Part shown: positions 24,425 through 35,535 of the stretch, in pieces | Numbering within the stretch: position 1 is the first letter of the stretch | How the letters are laid out: every line of letters begins with the position of its first letter | DNA from: Chlorops oryzae | Lineage: Eukaryota > Arthropoda > Insecta > Diptera > Chloropidae | Direction of reading: 5' to 3' | NCBI GenBank assembly: GCA_020466095.1 | Contig: CM035806.1 | Location: forward strand, 2,040,602-2,104,601 | Length of the DNA: 64,000 nucleotides | Translations under genes and position numbers: made by a program | The notes under the pieces: generated by a model | The model's database searches: none | Told to the model about the DNA's origin: nothing | Seen by the model: only the letters and a program-made list of their open reading frames with translations

Positions 24425-24720
24425 TAAGTAGTTCAGTGTAAAAAAAAAATAGTAAAAAATTTGTTAAAATTATGATTGAGAATCCGGCCATAATGGTGAC
24501 AATTTTGCATCGAATCCACTTTGTTTCGTTAAAATCGGTCCAGTGGAACTGGAGAAATCGTGGCCGCCAGTTCAAAAAACGTGGCTTCGAGATAAATGCG
24601 TTTAAAGTTTGAAGTTAACGCAAAAAGGACTCATTTTAGCGCAGACCTTGCACGACAAAGGGTATATTTTCTAAACTCTTTCGAATTTCGAAAAAATCCT
24701 CTAAGCACGATATTCTCAAA
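24425..24720 (-). mobile_element. Fragment of the TTAA-element family
   Basis: Inverted relative to 40,815-41,110. Shared words include TAAACGCGTTTATCTCGA (one mismatch here), CCACTTTGTTTC and ATTTTTTACTATTTTTTTTT. Both TTAA-flanked termini are missing. Confidence 0.6.
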
Positions 24721-24764
24721 TATCCAAACTACTCATAAAAAAAAGCAAAAAAAAAAAATTGTTT

Positions 24765-25330
24765 TGGAGCTTTTTAAGGCCGCTAAGGGACTCATGTTCC
24801 GATTTTTATTCAATTTATTTATTAATACCACCCTCTTGCCACGCCCGATTTTCCGATTTTAGGAAATTTTATTGGAGGATTAAATAAATAAGCTTAAAAT
24901 CTAAATTTCATTGAAATATTTGGAAAATCTACGATTTTGGGGCAGTTTTGGTATTTTTTTTTTTTTTAAATAGCCTAGTACTGGAGATACCCTTAATAAT
25001 GGACCGATGAAGACAATAGTGGGAATCATGCAGCTTCGCAAATTGTGGGAAATGAGAAATTTGTCAAACAACTGTCAAAATTTATATGAAAATTTATGAT
25101 GGGAAAAGTTGCGAAGGCATTTGCGAAGCTGCATGAGTACCGCAAATTTTTGTATAGGATGTTAATGACTATGAAGGAATTATATATACCAACTTCAAGT
25201 CCCATTTGAATTTCGGGCGTAAGGGAAAATTTTCGAAAAACGCCCTTCTGTCACGCCCACTTTTACAATTTTTTGAAATAACATTGACAACGTTAAAATA
25301 TGTTCAAATATTGAAGTATCAAAATAAGTG
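24765..25330. mobile_element. GTCGGGTAT repeat, internal fragment (copy 3)
   Basis: Matches the middle of the elements at 18,879 and 48,613: TGCCACGCCC, CATTGAAATATTTGGAAA, CCTAGTACTGGAGATACCC, CCATTTGAATTTCGGGCGTA. Interrupted by the TA-flanked MITE at 25,019-25,143. Both ends are missing. Confidence 0.7.
25019..25143 (+). mobile_element. 125-bp TA MITE (GTGGTACTCATGCAGC), copy 1
   Basis: TA then GTGGGAATCATGCAGCTTCG; the other end is TTTGCGAAGCTGCATGAGTA then CCGC. It shares its full length with copies at 52,212, 52,670 and 61,774. It lies inside an older repeat, so it is the later insertion. The right TA has mutated to AA. Confidence 0.85.
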
Positions 25331-25560
25331 TCTCAAAAGTAGGCTCTGTACCAAAATAAATCCCTGTTTATAGATCCTGCTACTTGAAACTCCACATAAT
25401 AGAGCTGGCAAACTATCGATAGTCGGCCCCATCGATATTTTCGATGTATAGGGTTAGACAAACAATACTGAATATTGAAAATTTGTTCCAGGAAAAGTGA
25501 AAAACAAAATGGTTTTAAATGAAAGGTAAATTACTTACTTCAACTTGCAGCCCTTATACT

Positions 25561-27004
25561 ATGTTCAGACGGCAACCTGAATTAAGTAATTCGGTCCCCA
25601 TTGGTAATTCACAGTCGAATCACGTTGTGAATCACATAGCCATAAAAAATTTGACAAGCCGAATTACCTCATTCGAACGTAATTCAGTTTGAATTACGAT
25701 CCGAATTACGATAAAATCAGGGACTTCTCTAATTTTTATCGGAATTTATCAAAACCAGAAGAAGGAATCAGCAAGAAAAAAAATACTCCCAGCCGGAATT
25801 TATTGCATTCATGGCATAAGAGATCAATTAGTGCTCTTTCCAATGTCGTTCTAGTAAAAACATCATGAAAACAAGAGCTGGCTACAACAGACCCTTCTTC
25901 AAAAGAAATTTTCATGGTCAAAAGAAGAATTTTTTACTTATATTGAGACAGTTTCATTACATTGGAATTGGTGAATTTTCCGACTGGCTTGTTGCTTGTC
26001 AAAAACGCATGACGAATCTCTCATCTGAACGGGTTAATTCGCATATCGACCAGTTTATTCAAAAACCTCGTAAGTACAATTTCGACGAAATTGAGATTTT
26101 GGTCTTAAATGGTAGCTGAATTTATTCTACATAGAATAGCATTAAATTTTTAGTCACTTTGTTCGAAAAGTTTTTCAAAAACTGCAATGCAATTTCCTCG
26201 TAACTGCAAGCGTACATTAGAGTTTATTCAAAAACCTCGTAAATGCACTAGCTTTGTTTTACTTGCAAGAAATGCATAAAAAATTGTGATATGCAAACCA
26301 AACCGCTCCATAGAACATATGACGTTTTTATTAAAATTTTTATGGCACTGTCTGCAATACCCGGCATTGCGCGGGTAAAAACGTATCACATGCTTATTGG
26401 AATACAAGTCCATCTTTCTATATAAAAAATACATGACTAGGTTAATGCTTCATCGAGCGCACGATATACGATAAATATAAAATATGAATTTTTAATGCAT
26501 GTTAACGCAACTTTTACCACAATTTTTTTTATTTATGGGAAATCTAGGACATACCCATTAATCTTCTTTAAATTTCCTTCATATTTTTTCTTTAATTGTT
26601 TAATTTCCCTTACTTTTGTTAATATTTACTTTAATTTAAGTTTAAACCGTTGAATAAGCGTTTTTTTTTTTTCAATAAAAACTTTGAATATTGTGCGAAG
26701 CTACTTTTAATTTTGTTAAATTTATTTGGTATACAATTTCAGGAAAACCTCGTAAGTACATTTAATGGCTTATATTTTCTACATAACAGTAAATATTTAC
26801 AAAATACGATCTCGAGTATATTTGTTAAATGTCTGTTAATAATTTGGTTTAAATGTTTTAATAATATACGGTTATATAGCAGCTGTATTCAGTTTTTTCA
26901 GTTTTTCTCAAAACTATGATTTTGTACTTACGAGGTTTTTGAATAAACTGGTCGATATGTAATTCATGGAGCCAATTACTTAATTCATAATGCCGTCTGA
27001 ACAT
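25561..27004. mobile_element. ~1.44-kb TIR element just upstream of the GFOD-like gene
   Basis: The left end ATGTTCAGACGGCAACCTGA and the complement of the right end ATGTTCAGACGGCATTATGA both continue into ATTAAGTAATT. Further in, CATATCGACCAGTTTATTCA and the following AAAAACCTCGTAAGTACAA (26,043-26,083) are repeated inverted at about 26,925-26,962. Two short frames (25,736-25,921 minus; 25,865-26,119 plus) show no transposase motif I recognise. The right end lies 109 bp before the gene's ATG, so it may hold part of the promoter. Confidence 0.7.
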
Positions 27005-27113
27005 GACATTACTCGAGAAATATTCTAAATTGACATTAGGAGCCATTTGATTCGTTCGATAGTGCTATCGATGGTTCGCCATCTCTAGCACATAACTGAT
27101 ACCGATCATTTCA

Positions 27114-28337
27114 ATGGTTGGTGTTGGAGTCTTTGGAACTGGACAAACGACGAAAGTCCTTATACCCCTCCTAAGGGATAAGGGCTTCGAAGTGAAGGCT
27201 CTTTGGGGAAGAACTCTAAAAGAAGCAGAAGCTTTCGCTCTCTCTCAAAATATTGCATTTTTCACAAACAAAATTGATGATGTTTTGCTTCGGAAGGATG
27301 TGGACCTGGTGTTTGTTGTCTGCCAGCCATTCCTGCATGCTGAAATTGCTGTAAAAGCACTTGGTATGTATTTGAATTTCCAATTAATAACATTTGTGGC
27401 GCAATCACTGTAAATTTATTGCTATTTCTTTTGAAGGAATTGGAAAACATGTTGTCTGCGATATGCTTTGTGGCTTATCGCAAGCAGATGCCATTAAAAT
27501 GGTACGTGGCTCACAGTATTATCCAACGTTAATATCGCTGGTTAACTATTCCTGCGATTTCTACCTGCATTTGTTCATATGAAGCGCTGCTTGCACGAAG
27601 AATTGATTGGAAGCGTTGGCGATATAAGCTTAATTGAAATTCGGGTACAAATGGGTACTCTCTTCCCAAAGAAATTCGACTGGACTTGTGAGGCAGCGAT
27701 GGGCGGTGGTGTTTTAAATTTGGTTGGCAGTCACGTTATCGATTTGGTTAGCTTTCTATTGCAACAACATGCGATACGTGTCCATGGAGTCGTCAAGGCG
27801 TATACAAAAACGACGGATGACATTAGCGGCATTCGTCAGATAACTGCCCCCGACTATTGTAATTTTCAAATGGAATTGGCAAATGGAACGCTCGTCACCG
27901 CATCGTTGCATAGTCACACAAGTTCGGCGAAAACTTATTCACAAGAGGTACTAGTTTGTGGCAGCAAAGGCTATCTGGTTGTACGTGGTGGAGATTTATT
28001 CGTCTTTCGAAATAAAGCAGAGGCACCATTGAAAGAAGAAGCCTTGTATGTGGATGTTCAGGACTTGCATTTCGGGACAACGGAATCACTATTGCCGCGG
28101 CCATTTATTAAAGGTCTTTGTAAAATGGTTGGCTCATTGAAAGAGGCATTCGGCAAGGAGACTGCATGGGTTAAAGAACCCGTACAGGCAGCCGCAACAT
28201 TTGAAGATGGTCTATATGTCCAAGCAGTCCTAGAAGCAATACGTAAATCCAGTGAGACTAGATCCTGGCAACGCGTACAAATCTCAACTGACACACAAGA
28301 CCAAGTGATGCGATTCGCACGCATGTCCACTATGTAG
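27114..28337 (+). CDS. GFOD1/2-type glucose-fructose oxidoreductase domain protein (frameshifted copy)
   Basis: Gfo/Idh/MocA-family NAD(P)-binding oxidoreductase of the GFOD1/GFOD2 group; the physiological substrate is not established in the family. Exons are 27,114-27,363 and 27,437-28,337 (GT-AG, 73-bp intron). The N-terminus MVGVGVFGTGQTTKVLIPLL is the Rossmann glycine motif, followed by VKALWGRT and IGKHVVCD; the C-terminal half has GIRQIT and AAATFEDGLY as in GFOD proteins. Joined, the exons lack one base: after ...LISLVNYS (27,550-27,552, TCC) the frame changes, and the family sequence LRFLPAFV resumes at 27,552 and stays open to the stop. With one base restored the length is about 383 residues, close to vertebrate GFOD1 (about 390). 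No other disabling change, so a consensus error is as likely as a real mutation. It is convergent with Vps20 (162 bp apart). The identification is firm; functionality is uncertain. Confidence 0.9.
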
Positions 28338-28465
28338 ATGATAGTTTGTATCTATGTAAGTCCGTACACAAAATATTTATTGCTTAAGAGTTTTATACTT
28401 AATGCATTTAAAATTATGCACTATAAAATTGTTAAATATACAAGGGTAATATTTACGCCTAAAAT

Positions 28466-28471
28466 TTTATT
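28466..28471 (-). terminator. Vps20: Poly(A) signal of Vps20
   Basis: AATAAA on the minus strand, about 30 bp beyond the Vps20 stop, at the edge of an A-rich tract. Confidence 0.5.
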
Positions 28472-28499
28472 TAAAAAAAAAAAAAAAAACATTGAATAA

Positions 28500-29267
28500 T
28501 TATGCTTCAACTAGAACCTTGCGTTGCTTCTCACGCACAGCCTTTGTTGGCTCATCCAACACTTCCTGCTTCGATGGCTCTTCTTCGGCGATTTCTGGCA
28601 ATGGTTGATTTGGAACTTCGGGCAATTCGGCGACATCTTCCGCGGCTTGCAGCGCATCTAATTCTGCCAGCACGTCCTCTTCGTCTTGCGTTGTAAGAAC
28701 GTCCGATAGCATTGCATCGATTTCCTGTTGCTTCTCAACACCCTCACGAGTTTCGTCCATTATCTTTTCAATTTCATTTATATCAAGCATTTGATGGACC
28801 TTCTTCAGTGCCTCATTGCCACTCTTCAAGCCGTCCAAAACTTGCGTCTCAATTTGAGCGAACTCTAAATCAGCAGCGAGTTTCTCCAAGTTCTCCAACT
28901 GCTTATCCGTATTGGCTAGTAACGTTTCCTGGTATTTCTTTTTCCGTAACAGAGACTTCGCACGACTAATCGAAATTCATAGATTTTGTAATTACCTATG
29001 CATTTTTCAAATCCAAATTCAAATGAACTTACTCTTTTCTACCGTTCTGTAAGCATTTCTTAGCCAGCTCCCTGTCCTTCTCCAGTGACAGTTCGATACG
29101 TTTTTGATATTGTTTCAAGCGATCCCTTTGTTGCTTCAGTTGCTGCAAAATATGACGCCATAGAGGAGATTATGAATCAAAGAAAACAATGAAGTTATTA
29201 CCAGCACAGCCTTATCATGATCGGTTATTCGACTTTTCGGCTTCTTTTTAGCAAACAATGCGCCCAT
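28500..29267 (-). CDS. Vps20: ESCRT-III subunit Vps20 / CHMP6
   Basis: Charged multivesicular body protein 6: the ESCRT-III subunit that is recruited by ESCRT-II (Vps25) and nucleates Snf7 polymerisation on endosomes. Exons on the minus strand are 29,267-29,202, 29,142-29,033 and 28,965-28,500; all junctions are GT-AG with matching phases, giving 213 residues (human CHMP6 is 201). The start is fixed by MGALFAKKKPKSRITDHDKA, matching the family's N-terminal MGNLF...K-rich myristoylation/basic motif. QLKQQRDRLKQYQKRIE forms the first basic helix, KSLLRKKKYQETLL follows, and the acidic C-terminal half contains LPEVPNQPLP, the conserved MIT-interacting segment. The second residue is Gly, so N-myristoylation is expected. 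Intact. Its 5' side borders the foldback-like repeat array at about 29,530. Confidence 0.95.
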
Positions 29268-29389
29268 GTTTTCGGAATTTTCGATTGGTCAGATTGAGTC
29301 CGAAATGTTTATTTTTTTTATCATTTAAATCACAGTTGAAGCTGTCTATTGCTAATTTGAAAAAATGTAAAACTAAACTCTTTGTAAAT

Positions 29390-29500
29390 ATTACAAGCGA
29401 AGAGCAAAATAAAACCCTAGTTATAGCGAGCACCAAAGTAAAGCCCTCGTTATAAGAGACTACCAAAATAAAAGCCGAGTTATAACGAGAAAATAAATGA
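29390..29500. repeat. ~33-bp degenerate tandem repeat
   Basis: Three units of the type ACCAAAATAAAAGCCGAGTT followed by ATAACGAG. Lies between the Vps20 start and the foldback-like array. Confidence 0.6.
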
Positions 29501-29529
29501 AAATGAAGAATACACAAACTTTTGTTATA

Positions 29530-31833
29530 ATGACATATTTCATACACAAACTAATTTAGCCAACACACAAAATTTCGTGTCTTAGCTAGGCACGTTGGTT
29601 TTGATGCGGGTCTGTGCTATGTCAGTTGGTGTCTGAACTCTGTTCAGATAGCGGACTTTGAGTGGGCGTAGCACAAAAAGTAGGCGTGGCAGCGTTACGA
29701 AGTTAAACTTTTCCTACTTTGGGGCACATGAGTAACCTATGTTCCGAATTTGAGGACCGTGGGTTCAAAATTGTGGATTTTGGCAAAACCCGTGTTCTGT
29801 TTGAGGGGGTTGGGGGGGTCCGACTTCGAAAATTTTTTTTGGAATCTCTTAGACAATCACGGAGGAACGTCCATGCCAAATTTCAAGGCCCTAGGGCAAC
29901 TCCTTCTATGATTTCCCAAAAATGTATGGAGGTCAAGCACTTTTTGAGAGTGAAAACACGTTTGAGAGGGCGTAGCACAAAAAGTAGGCGTGGCAGCGCT
30001 ACGAAGTTAAACTTTTCCGACTTTGGGGCACATGAGTAACCTATGTTCCGAATTTGAAGACCGTGGGTTCAAAATTGTGGATTTTGGCAAAACCCGTGTT
30101 CTGTTTGAGGGGGTTGGGGGGGTCCGATATCAAAAAATTTTTTTGGAATCTCTTAGACAATCACGGAGGAATGTCCATGCCAAATTTCAAAGCCCTAGGG
30201 CAACTCCTTCTATGATTTACCAAGAAATGTATGGAGTTAAGCACTCCGCGAAAGAAATAAATCAACGACTTAAGACGCGAACTGGTCAAAAGGTTGTGTA
30301 TTCGCTACGCATAGTTCAGACACCAACTGACATAGCGAATACTCGAACCTCTGGTGACCGATTTCATACACAAACTAATTTAGCCAGAACACGAAATCTC
30401 GTGTCTTGGCTATGTACGTTGTTTTGATGCGGGTCTGCGCTATGCCCGTTGGTGTCTGAACTCTGTTCAGATAGCGGACTTTGAGTGGGCGTAGCACAAA
30501 AAGTAGGCGTGGCAGCGTTACGAAGTTAAACTTTTCCAACTTTGGGCACATGAGTACCTATGTCCGATTTGAGACGTGGTTCAAAATTGTGGATTTGGCA
30601 AAACCCTGTTCCGAATTTGAGGACGTTGGGGTTCCATTCAAATTTTTTTTGGAATCTCTTGGCACAATCCGGGAATGTCCATGCCATTTGAAGGCCCTAG
30701 GGCATCCTGATTCCAAAATTTTTGGTTAAGACACTCCTCTTAGGACAATCAGGAGGAATGTCCATGCCAAATTTCAAGGCTCCTAGGCAACTCCTTCTAT
30801 GATTTCCCAAAAAAATGTATGGAATCGAACCCCCCACCCCTCAACAAACATGTTTTGCAAATCAAATTTTGACCCAGGCCATTGGAAAAGGTTTTGTGCC
30901 CATGGAAGTTACTGTAACCTCCACGTGACTTTTTGTGCTAGACCACTCCAAATCGCTACTGAACAATTTCAGAACCAATCGGCATACGCAGACCCGCATC
31001 CAAAACACGTCTACAAGACACGAATTCGTGTTCTGGCAAATAATGTGTATGAACGTCGCAGGGTTCGAGTAATTCGCAATTCAGTGGTGTCTGAACTATG
31101 TAGCCGAATACACAACTTTTGAGTTCGCGCAAAAGTCGTTATTTACTTTCGCGGAGTGCCTTAACTCCATACATTTTTGGAAATCATAGAAGGAGTTGCC
31201 CTAGGGCTTTGAAATTTGGCATGGACATTCCTCCGTATTGTCTAAGAGATTCCAAAAAAAATTTTCGATATCGGACCCCCCCAACCCCCTCAAACAGAAC
31301 ACGGGTTTTGCCAAAATCCACAATTTTGAACCCACGGTCTTCAAATTCGGAACATAGGTTACTCATGTGCCCCAAAGTCGGAAAAGTTTAACTTCGTAGC
31401 GCTGCCACGCCTACTTTTTGTGCTACGCCCTCTCAAACGTGTTTTCACTCTCAAAAAGTGCTTGACCTCCATACATTTTTGGGAAATCATAGAAGGAGTT
31501 GCCCTAGGGCCTTGAAATTTGGCATGGACGTTCCTCCGTGATTGTCTAAGAGATTCCAAAAAAAATTTTCGAAGTCGGACCCCCCCAACCCCCTCAAAAA
31601 GAAAACGGGTTTTTCTAAAATCCACAATTTTGAATCCACGGTGCTCAAATCCGGAACATAGCTTACTATTGTGCCCCTAAGTTGGAAAAGTTGAATTTCG
31701 TAACGCTGCCACGCATAATTTTTGTGCTACGCCCAATCTAACGTGTTTTCACGTTCGAGTCTTAAGTCTTTGCTCTATCTCTCTCGCTTTTTACAACAGA
31801 ACTGTATGCGTAAAGACTTAAGACACGAACGTA
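29530..31833. mobile_element. Foldback-like inverted array of ~304-bp units
   Basis: A unit of about 304 bp (containing GGGCGTAGCACAAAAAGTAG, GGGGCACATGAGTAACCTAT and CGGAGGAAYGTCCATGCCAA) occurs head to tail at about 29,665 and 29,968 and, degraded, at 30,485. The same unit occurs inverted at about 31,430 and 31,740. A longer block (29,540-29,700, beginning CATACACAAACTAATTTAGCC) is repeated at 30,360-30,520. The inverted halves meet near 30,850-31,120. Such long arms built from internal tandem repeats resemble foldback/Galileo-type elements (family knowledge). No transposase and no clear TSD were found. Confidence 0.7.
31742..31826. repeat. Hairpin CTTAAGTCTTTGC...GCGTAAAGACTTAAG
   Basis: CGAGTCTTAAGTCTTTG pairs with GTAAAGACTTAAGACACG about 60 bp later, at the right edge of the foldback-like array. 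The related word CGACTTAAGACGCGAAC occurs at about 30,266. Confidence 0.55.
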
Positions 31834-32789
31834 AAATAATTAAAATTTTTATTTTCGATTCCCTGTTTTATTCGCAATGAGCCAACGCTTGTGTCATATT
31901 TTTTATCTTAGTTTCGTTTCGAGATATTAAATTTTGAAGAAATTAGAGTTTAAAAATATAGTAAAAATTATAATATTTTGTTCCTGGTGCAAAAATAAAA
32001 CATGATAAAATTTCCACATTTATAGAAAAATTTTTGTAAAGTGACTACTAAATCAATTCAGTTGGAAAACATGAATTGTTTTTTTGTACTTCAAAAATGT
32101 CAAATTTTGACGATTATGGAACTTTCATGTACCCTAAAAACCGTTTCCAAAGCATTTCTACATAATGATTTTACATCAAGACTACACATGCATAGGCATA
32201 TATGTATTCTTGTGTTCAAATGAGTAAGGGAAAACTAAGTCCAAATTCGATCGTCATGATCCTTGAATTGAAATTTTGGACGATTTTGCATTTCAGTTCT
32301 GTGACATCCTCGTAAACCTTCGAAAAGTTCAAATGAACTAAGTTGAAGACTAATATATATATATTCGTTTTTAAAATTTCAATTTTTGGTCACCGTATCT
32401 ATGATCCACAAGGGTAAGAGTACAACAGTAAGTATGTAAGTATAAATGGACCTACCCCACCCACAACGTCATAGGAACATCATCATTTGTTATGCTACTT
32501 ATGTTAATGGGCTCGAATTTCGAGTTGGGTGCGAGACGGAAATATTTGCTGATGGATAATTCCATTGAGATGGCCGCAATACGCCGCTTCTCAAGGACGC
32601 CAAATTTTGAAGGCGCTTAACAATAGTTGGGCAATGAATGATGACTGCTCAGAAAACCGTGACGGATGTGACTTGTGGGTCGGTGCCGTTTAATGTGGAT
32701 ATCATTTATGGAGCCTCAAGCTATTACTGTATTTTGATAATCTCCTTTTTTTTTTTTTATCAGATATGAAAATTGGATTTTGTATCAGA
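31834..32789. other. Gene-free stretch downstream of RpL11
   Basis: No supported exon. 32,400-32,740 is less AT-biased and contains no recognisable repeat. Confidence 0.45.
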
Positions 32790-32795
32790 TTTATT
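32790..32795 (-). terminator. RpL11: Poly(A) signal of RpL11
   Basis: AATAAA on the minus strand 31 bp past the RpL11 stop codon. Confidence 0.6.
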
Positions 32796-32825
32796 ATATA
32801 TTTTGTGTATTACACAAAGAAGATA

Positions 32826-33996
<1,171 letters not shown>

Positions 33997-34005
33997 TTTG
34001 AAAGT

Positions 34006-34024
34006 TGCGGAAAGAAAGAAACGT
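34006..34024 (-). promoter_or_regulatory. RpL11: Candidate TCT/TOP initiator of RpL11
   Basis: On the minus strand TTTCTTTCTTTCCGCAAC lies about 10-28 bp upstream of the ATG. Polypyrimidine initiators are the norm for fly ribosomal-protein genes (established knowledge); the exact start base is inferred. Confidence 0.5.
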
Positions 34025-34515
34025 CAAACAGACGTCAGAGTTATTGTTCAGTGGGTGTACGAGACGGCACAATCCGAAGTATAGCTATCTCATTTACGCA
34101 GCGAATTAATGTTGCCTTTGCTTGTGCATGGTCACACTTACGAAATATGTTTGTCCAGAGTCAGACACACACGAACGAATGTTCTGAAACAATTAAGTAA
34201 ATAGAGAAAGACGAACGAAGAAAAAAGACGGTTGTTTGTTAAATTGTTCTGCGCTTCTCTTTCTTTCTCATGCAATCAAATGGAATTGTTGCGAAACGTG
34301 TTCGTGTGTCTGACTCTCGAGAGTTAAGCTTGAGGTACAATAGGTGCGACAGAACGACACGACAAAACGATTTGTCGCATCCGATTTGTCGTGTTGCAAG
34401 CCAATGTACAATAGCAGGGAAAATCTTATCGTTTGCAATCATATGTTACTCGCAAACGAAAAAAAAATTTGACAATAACATTTTAAACCTTGCGATTAAA
34501 AAAAAAAGTAGGAAA

Positions 34516-34722
34516 ATGAGAGCATTAAGGGCGCACCGAATTTTGTTGTATGCAACGGTTGCATTTTTAGGCCATCGAAAATACATTGAGGCAAAAAAGC
34601 GTACGCGAAAGTGGTGGGTTCGACCAATGTTCGGATATCGGGACCAATTGGATTTTTACGCTACAACATTTATGGGAATGAAAAAGACGACCCTAAAATG
34701 TTTTGTACGGCCACTTGTATGA
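34516..34722 (+). pseudogene. PIF/Harbinger transposase N-terminal fragment
   Basis: About 68 codons including EAKKRTRKWWVRPMFGYRD. The basic-K/R-x-WWVRP motif followed by R-x-x-x-G/D and a Leu/Met-rich helix is the conserved region ahead of the DDE domain in Harbinger transposases (family knowledge). The frame stops at 34,722, before any of the DDE residues. The upstream frame to 34,270 extends into the TIR and flank and is not expected to be coding. Confidence 0.7.
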
Positions 34723-34739
34723 ATGTTCAGCAATTTGAC

Positions 34740-34901
34740 ATTGACTATTTGAATTTTTGAATTTTATTGCTATTTCTTGCCACACTTGGTCCTTCCAATC
34801 CCTTTTTTTTTATAGTGCGGATGGGCCTTGTCATAAAGCATAGGCTTTTCGCGCACCAAATCTTTTAATATTTGAATATCTTAATCGCTGAGCTTACTCA
34901 T
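34740..34901 (-). pseudogene. MADF-domain (Harbinger accessory protein) fragment
   Basis: From the ATG at 34,899-34,901 the minus strand reads MSKLSD, a stop, then DIQILKDLVREKPMLYDKAH; after a frameshift it continues DWKDQVWQEIAIKFKN. L-V-R-E-x-P-x-L-Y-D...W-x-E-I-A is the MADF/Myb-like signature found in the second gene of Harbinger elements and in Adf1-type proteins. One stop and one frameshift disable it. Confidence 0.75.
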
Positions 34902-35535
34902 TTCACAACTTCCGTTTACCTTTCAAAACAGATGTTTCAGATATCAGCCCTGTTTTCAACGCAACCATCCCTGCTTTCAGAATGTCAAATCGTGTCGGAG
35001 CGACAAAAATTCAATTTTTCGAATATTTGTCGCATCGTGCTGTCGTATCCGAGAGCATTGTACATTGTTCCATAGGTTTGTGTGTATTGATATTACATTT
35101 GACAGATCACGACGACAAAACGCATCGTCGTGTCGTTCTGTCACACCTATTGTACCTCAAGCTTTAGCATGATGCTACAAAATAGCGGGATACGAAATGG
35201 CGCTATCTTGTTTTCTTATATCATATAGAGGTGTAACAAACCATATGTATTCGTTACTGAGTAGCGGGTGCGCTATATAGTATCGAGTAAGGAAACGTTA
35301 CTCACGAAAAAATTTCGTTACTCGTACTATTCGTACTGTGCGATTTTTCAGCTAAGGCAGTATTTAAACGCAGCATTTAGGTACATAGAGTGGATGTACA
35401 CTTGTCTAAAAATTACCCACACCAAAAATTGGAAATTTGCCCGTACACTACACGTCCAATTGGTACATTTTTTGGTGCGACTTTTTCGCTGGGCAAAAAT
35501 TAGACAAGCTACCCCTCACGTCTTTGCGTCTCTCT

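Larger units (their letters stand above)
34327..35163. mobile_element. PIF/Harbinger deletion derivative (837 bp)
   Basis: The left end AGCTTGAGGTACAATAGGTG and the complement of the right end are identical over at least 21 bp and similar for about 40 (then GACAGAACGACACGAC). Both sides carry the TSD TTA (34,324-34,326 and 35,164-35,166), diagnostic for PIF/Harbinger. It holds the N-terminal part of a transposase (+) and of a MADF-domain protein (-), converging, with the catalytic middle deleted. Confidence 0.92.

Noticed and set aside
29719..31625. Repeated MGHMSNLC... frames as a protein family
   Set aside because: They sit in DNA repeats present in both orientations with variable ends and no splice or start context. 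Kept only as a finding to test.
34270..34722. 150-residue frame as a host gene
   Set aside because: The first ~80 codons run through flanking DNA and the TIR; only the last ~68 resemble a Harbinger transposase, so it is a transposon relic.
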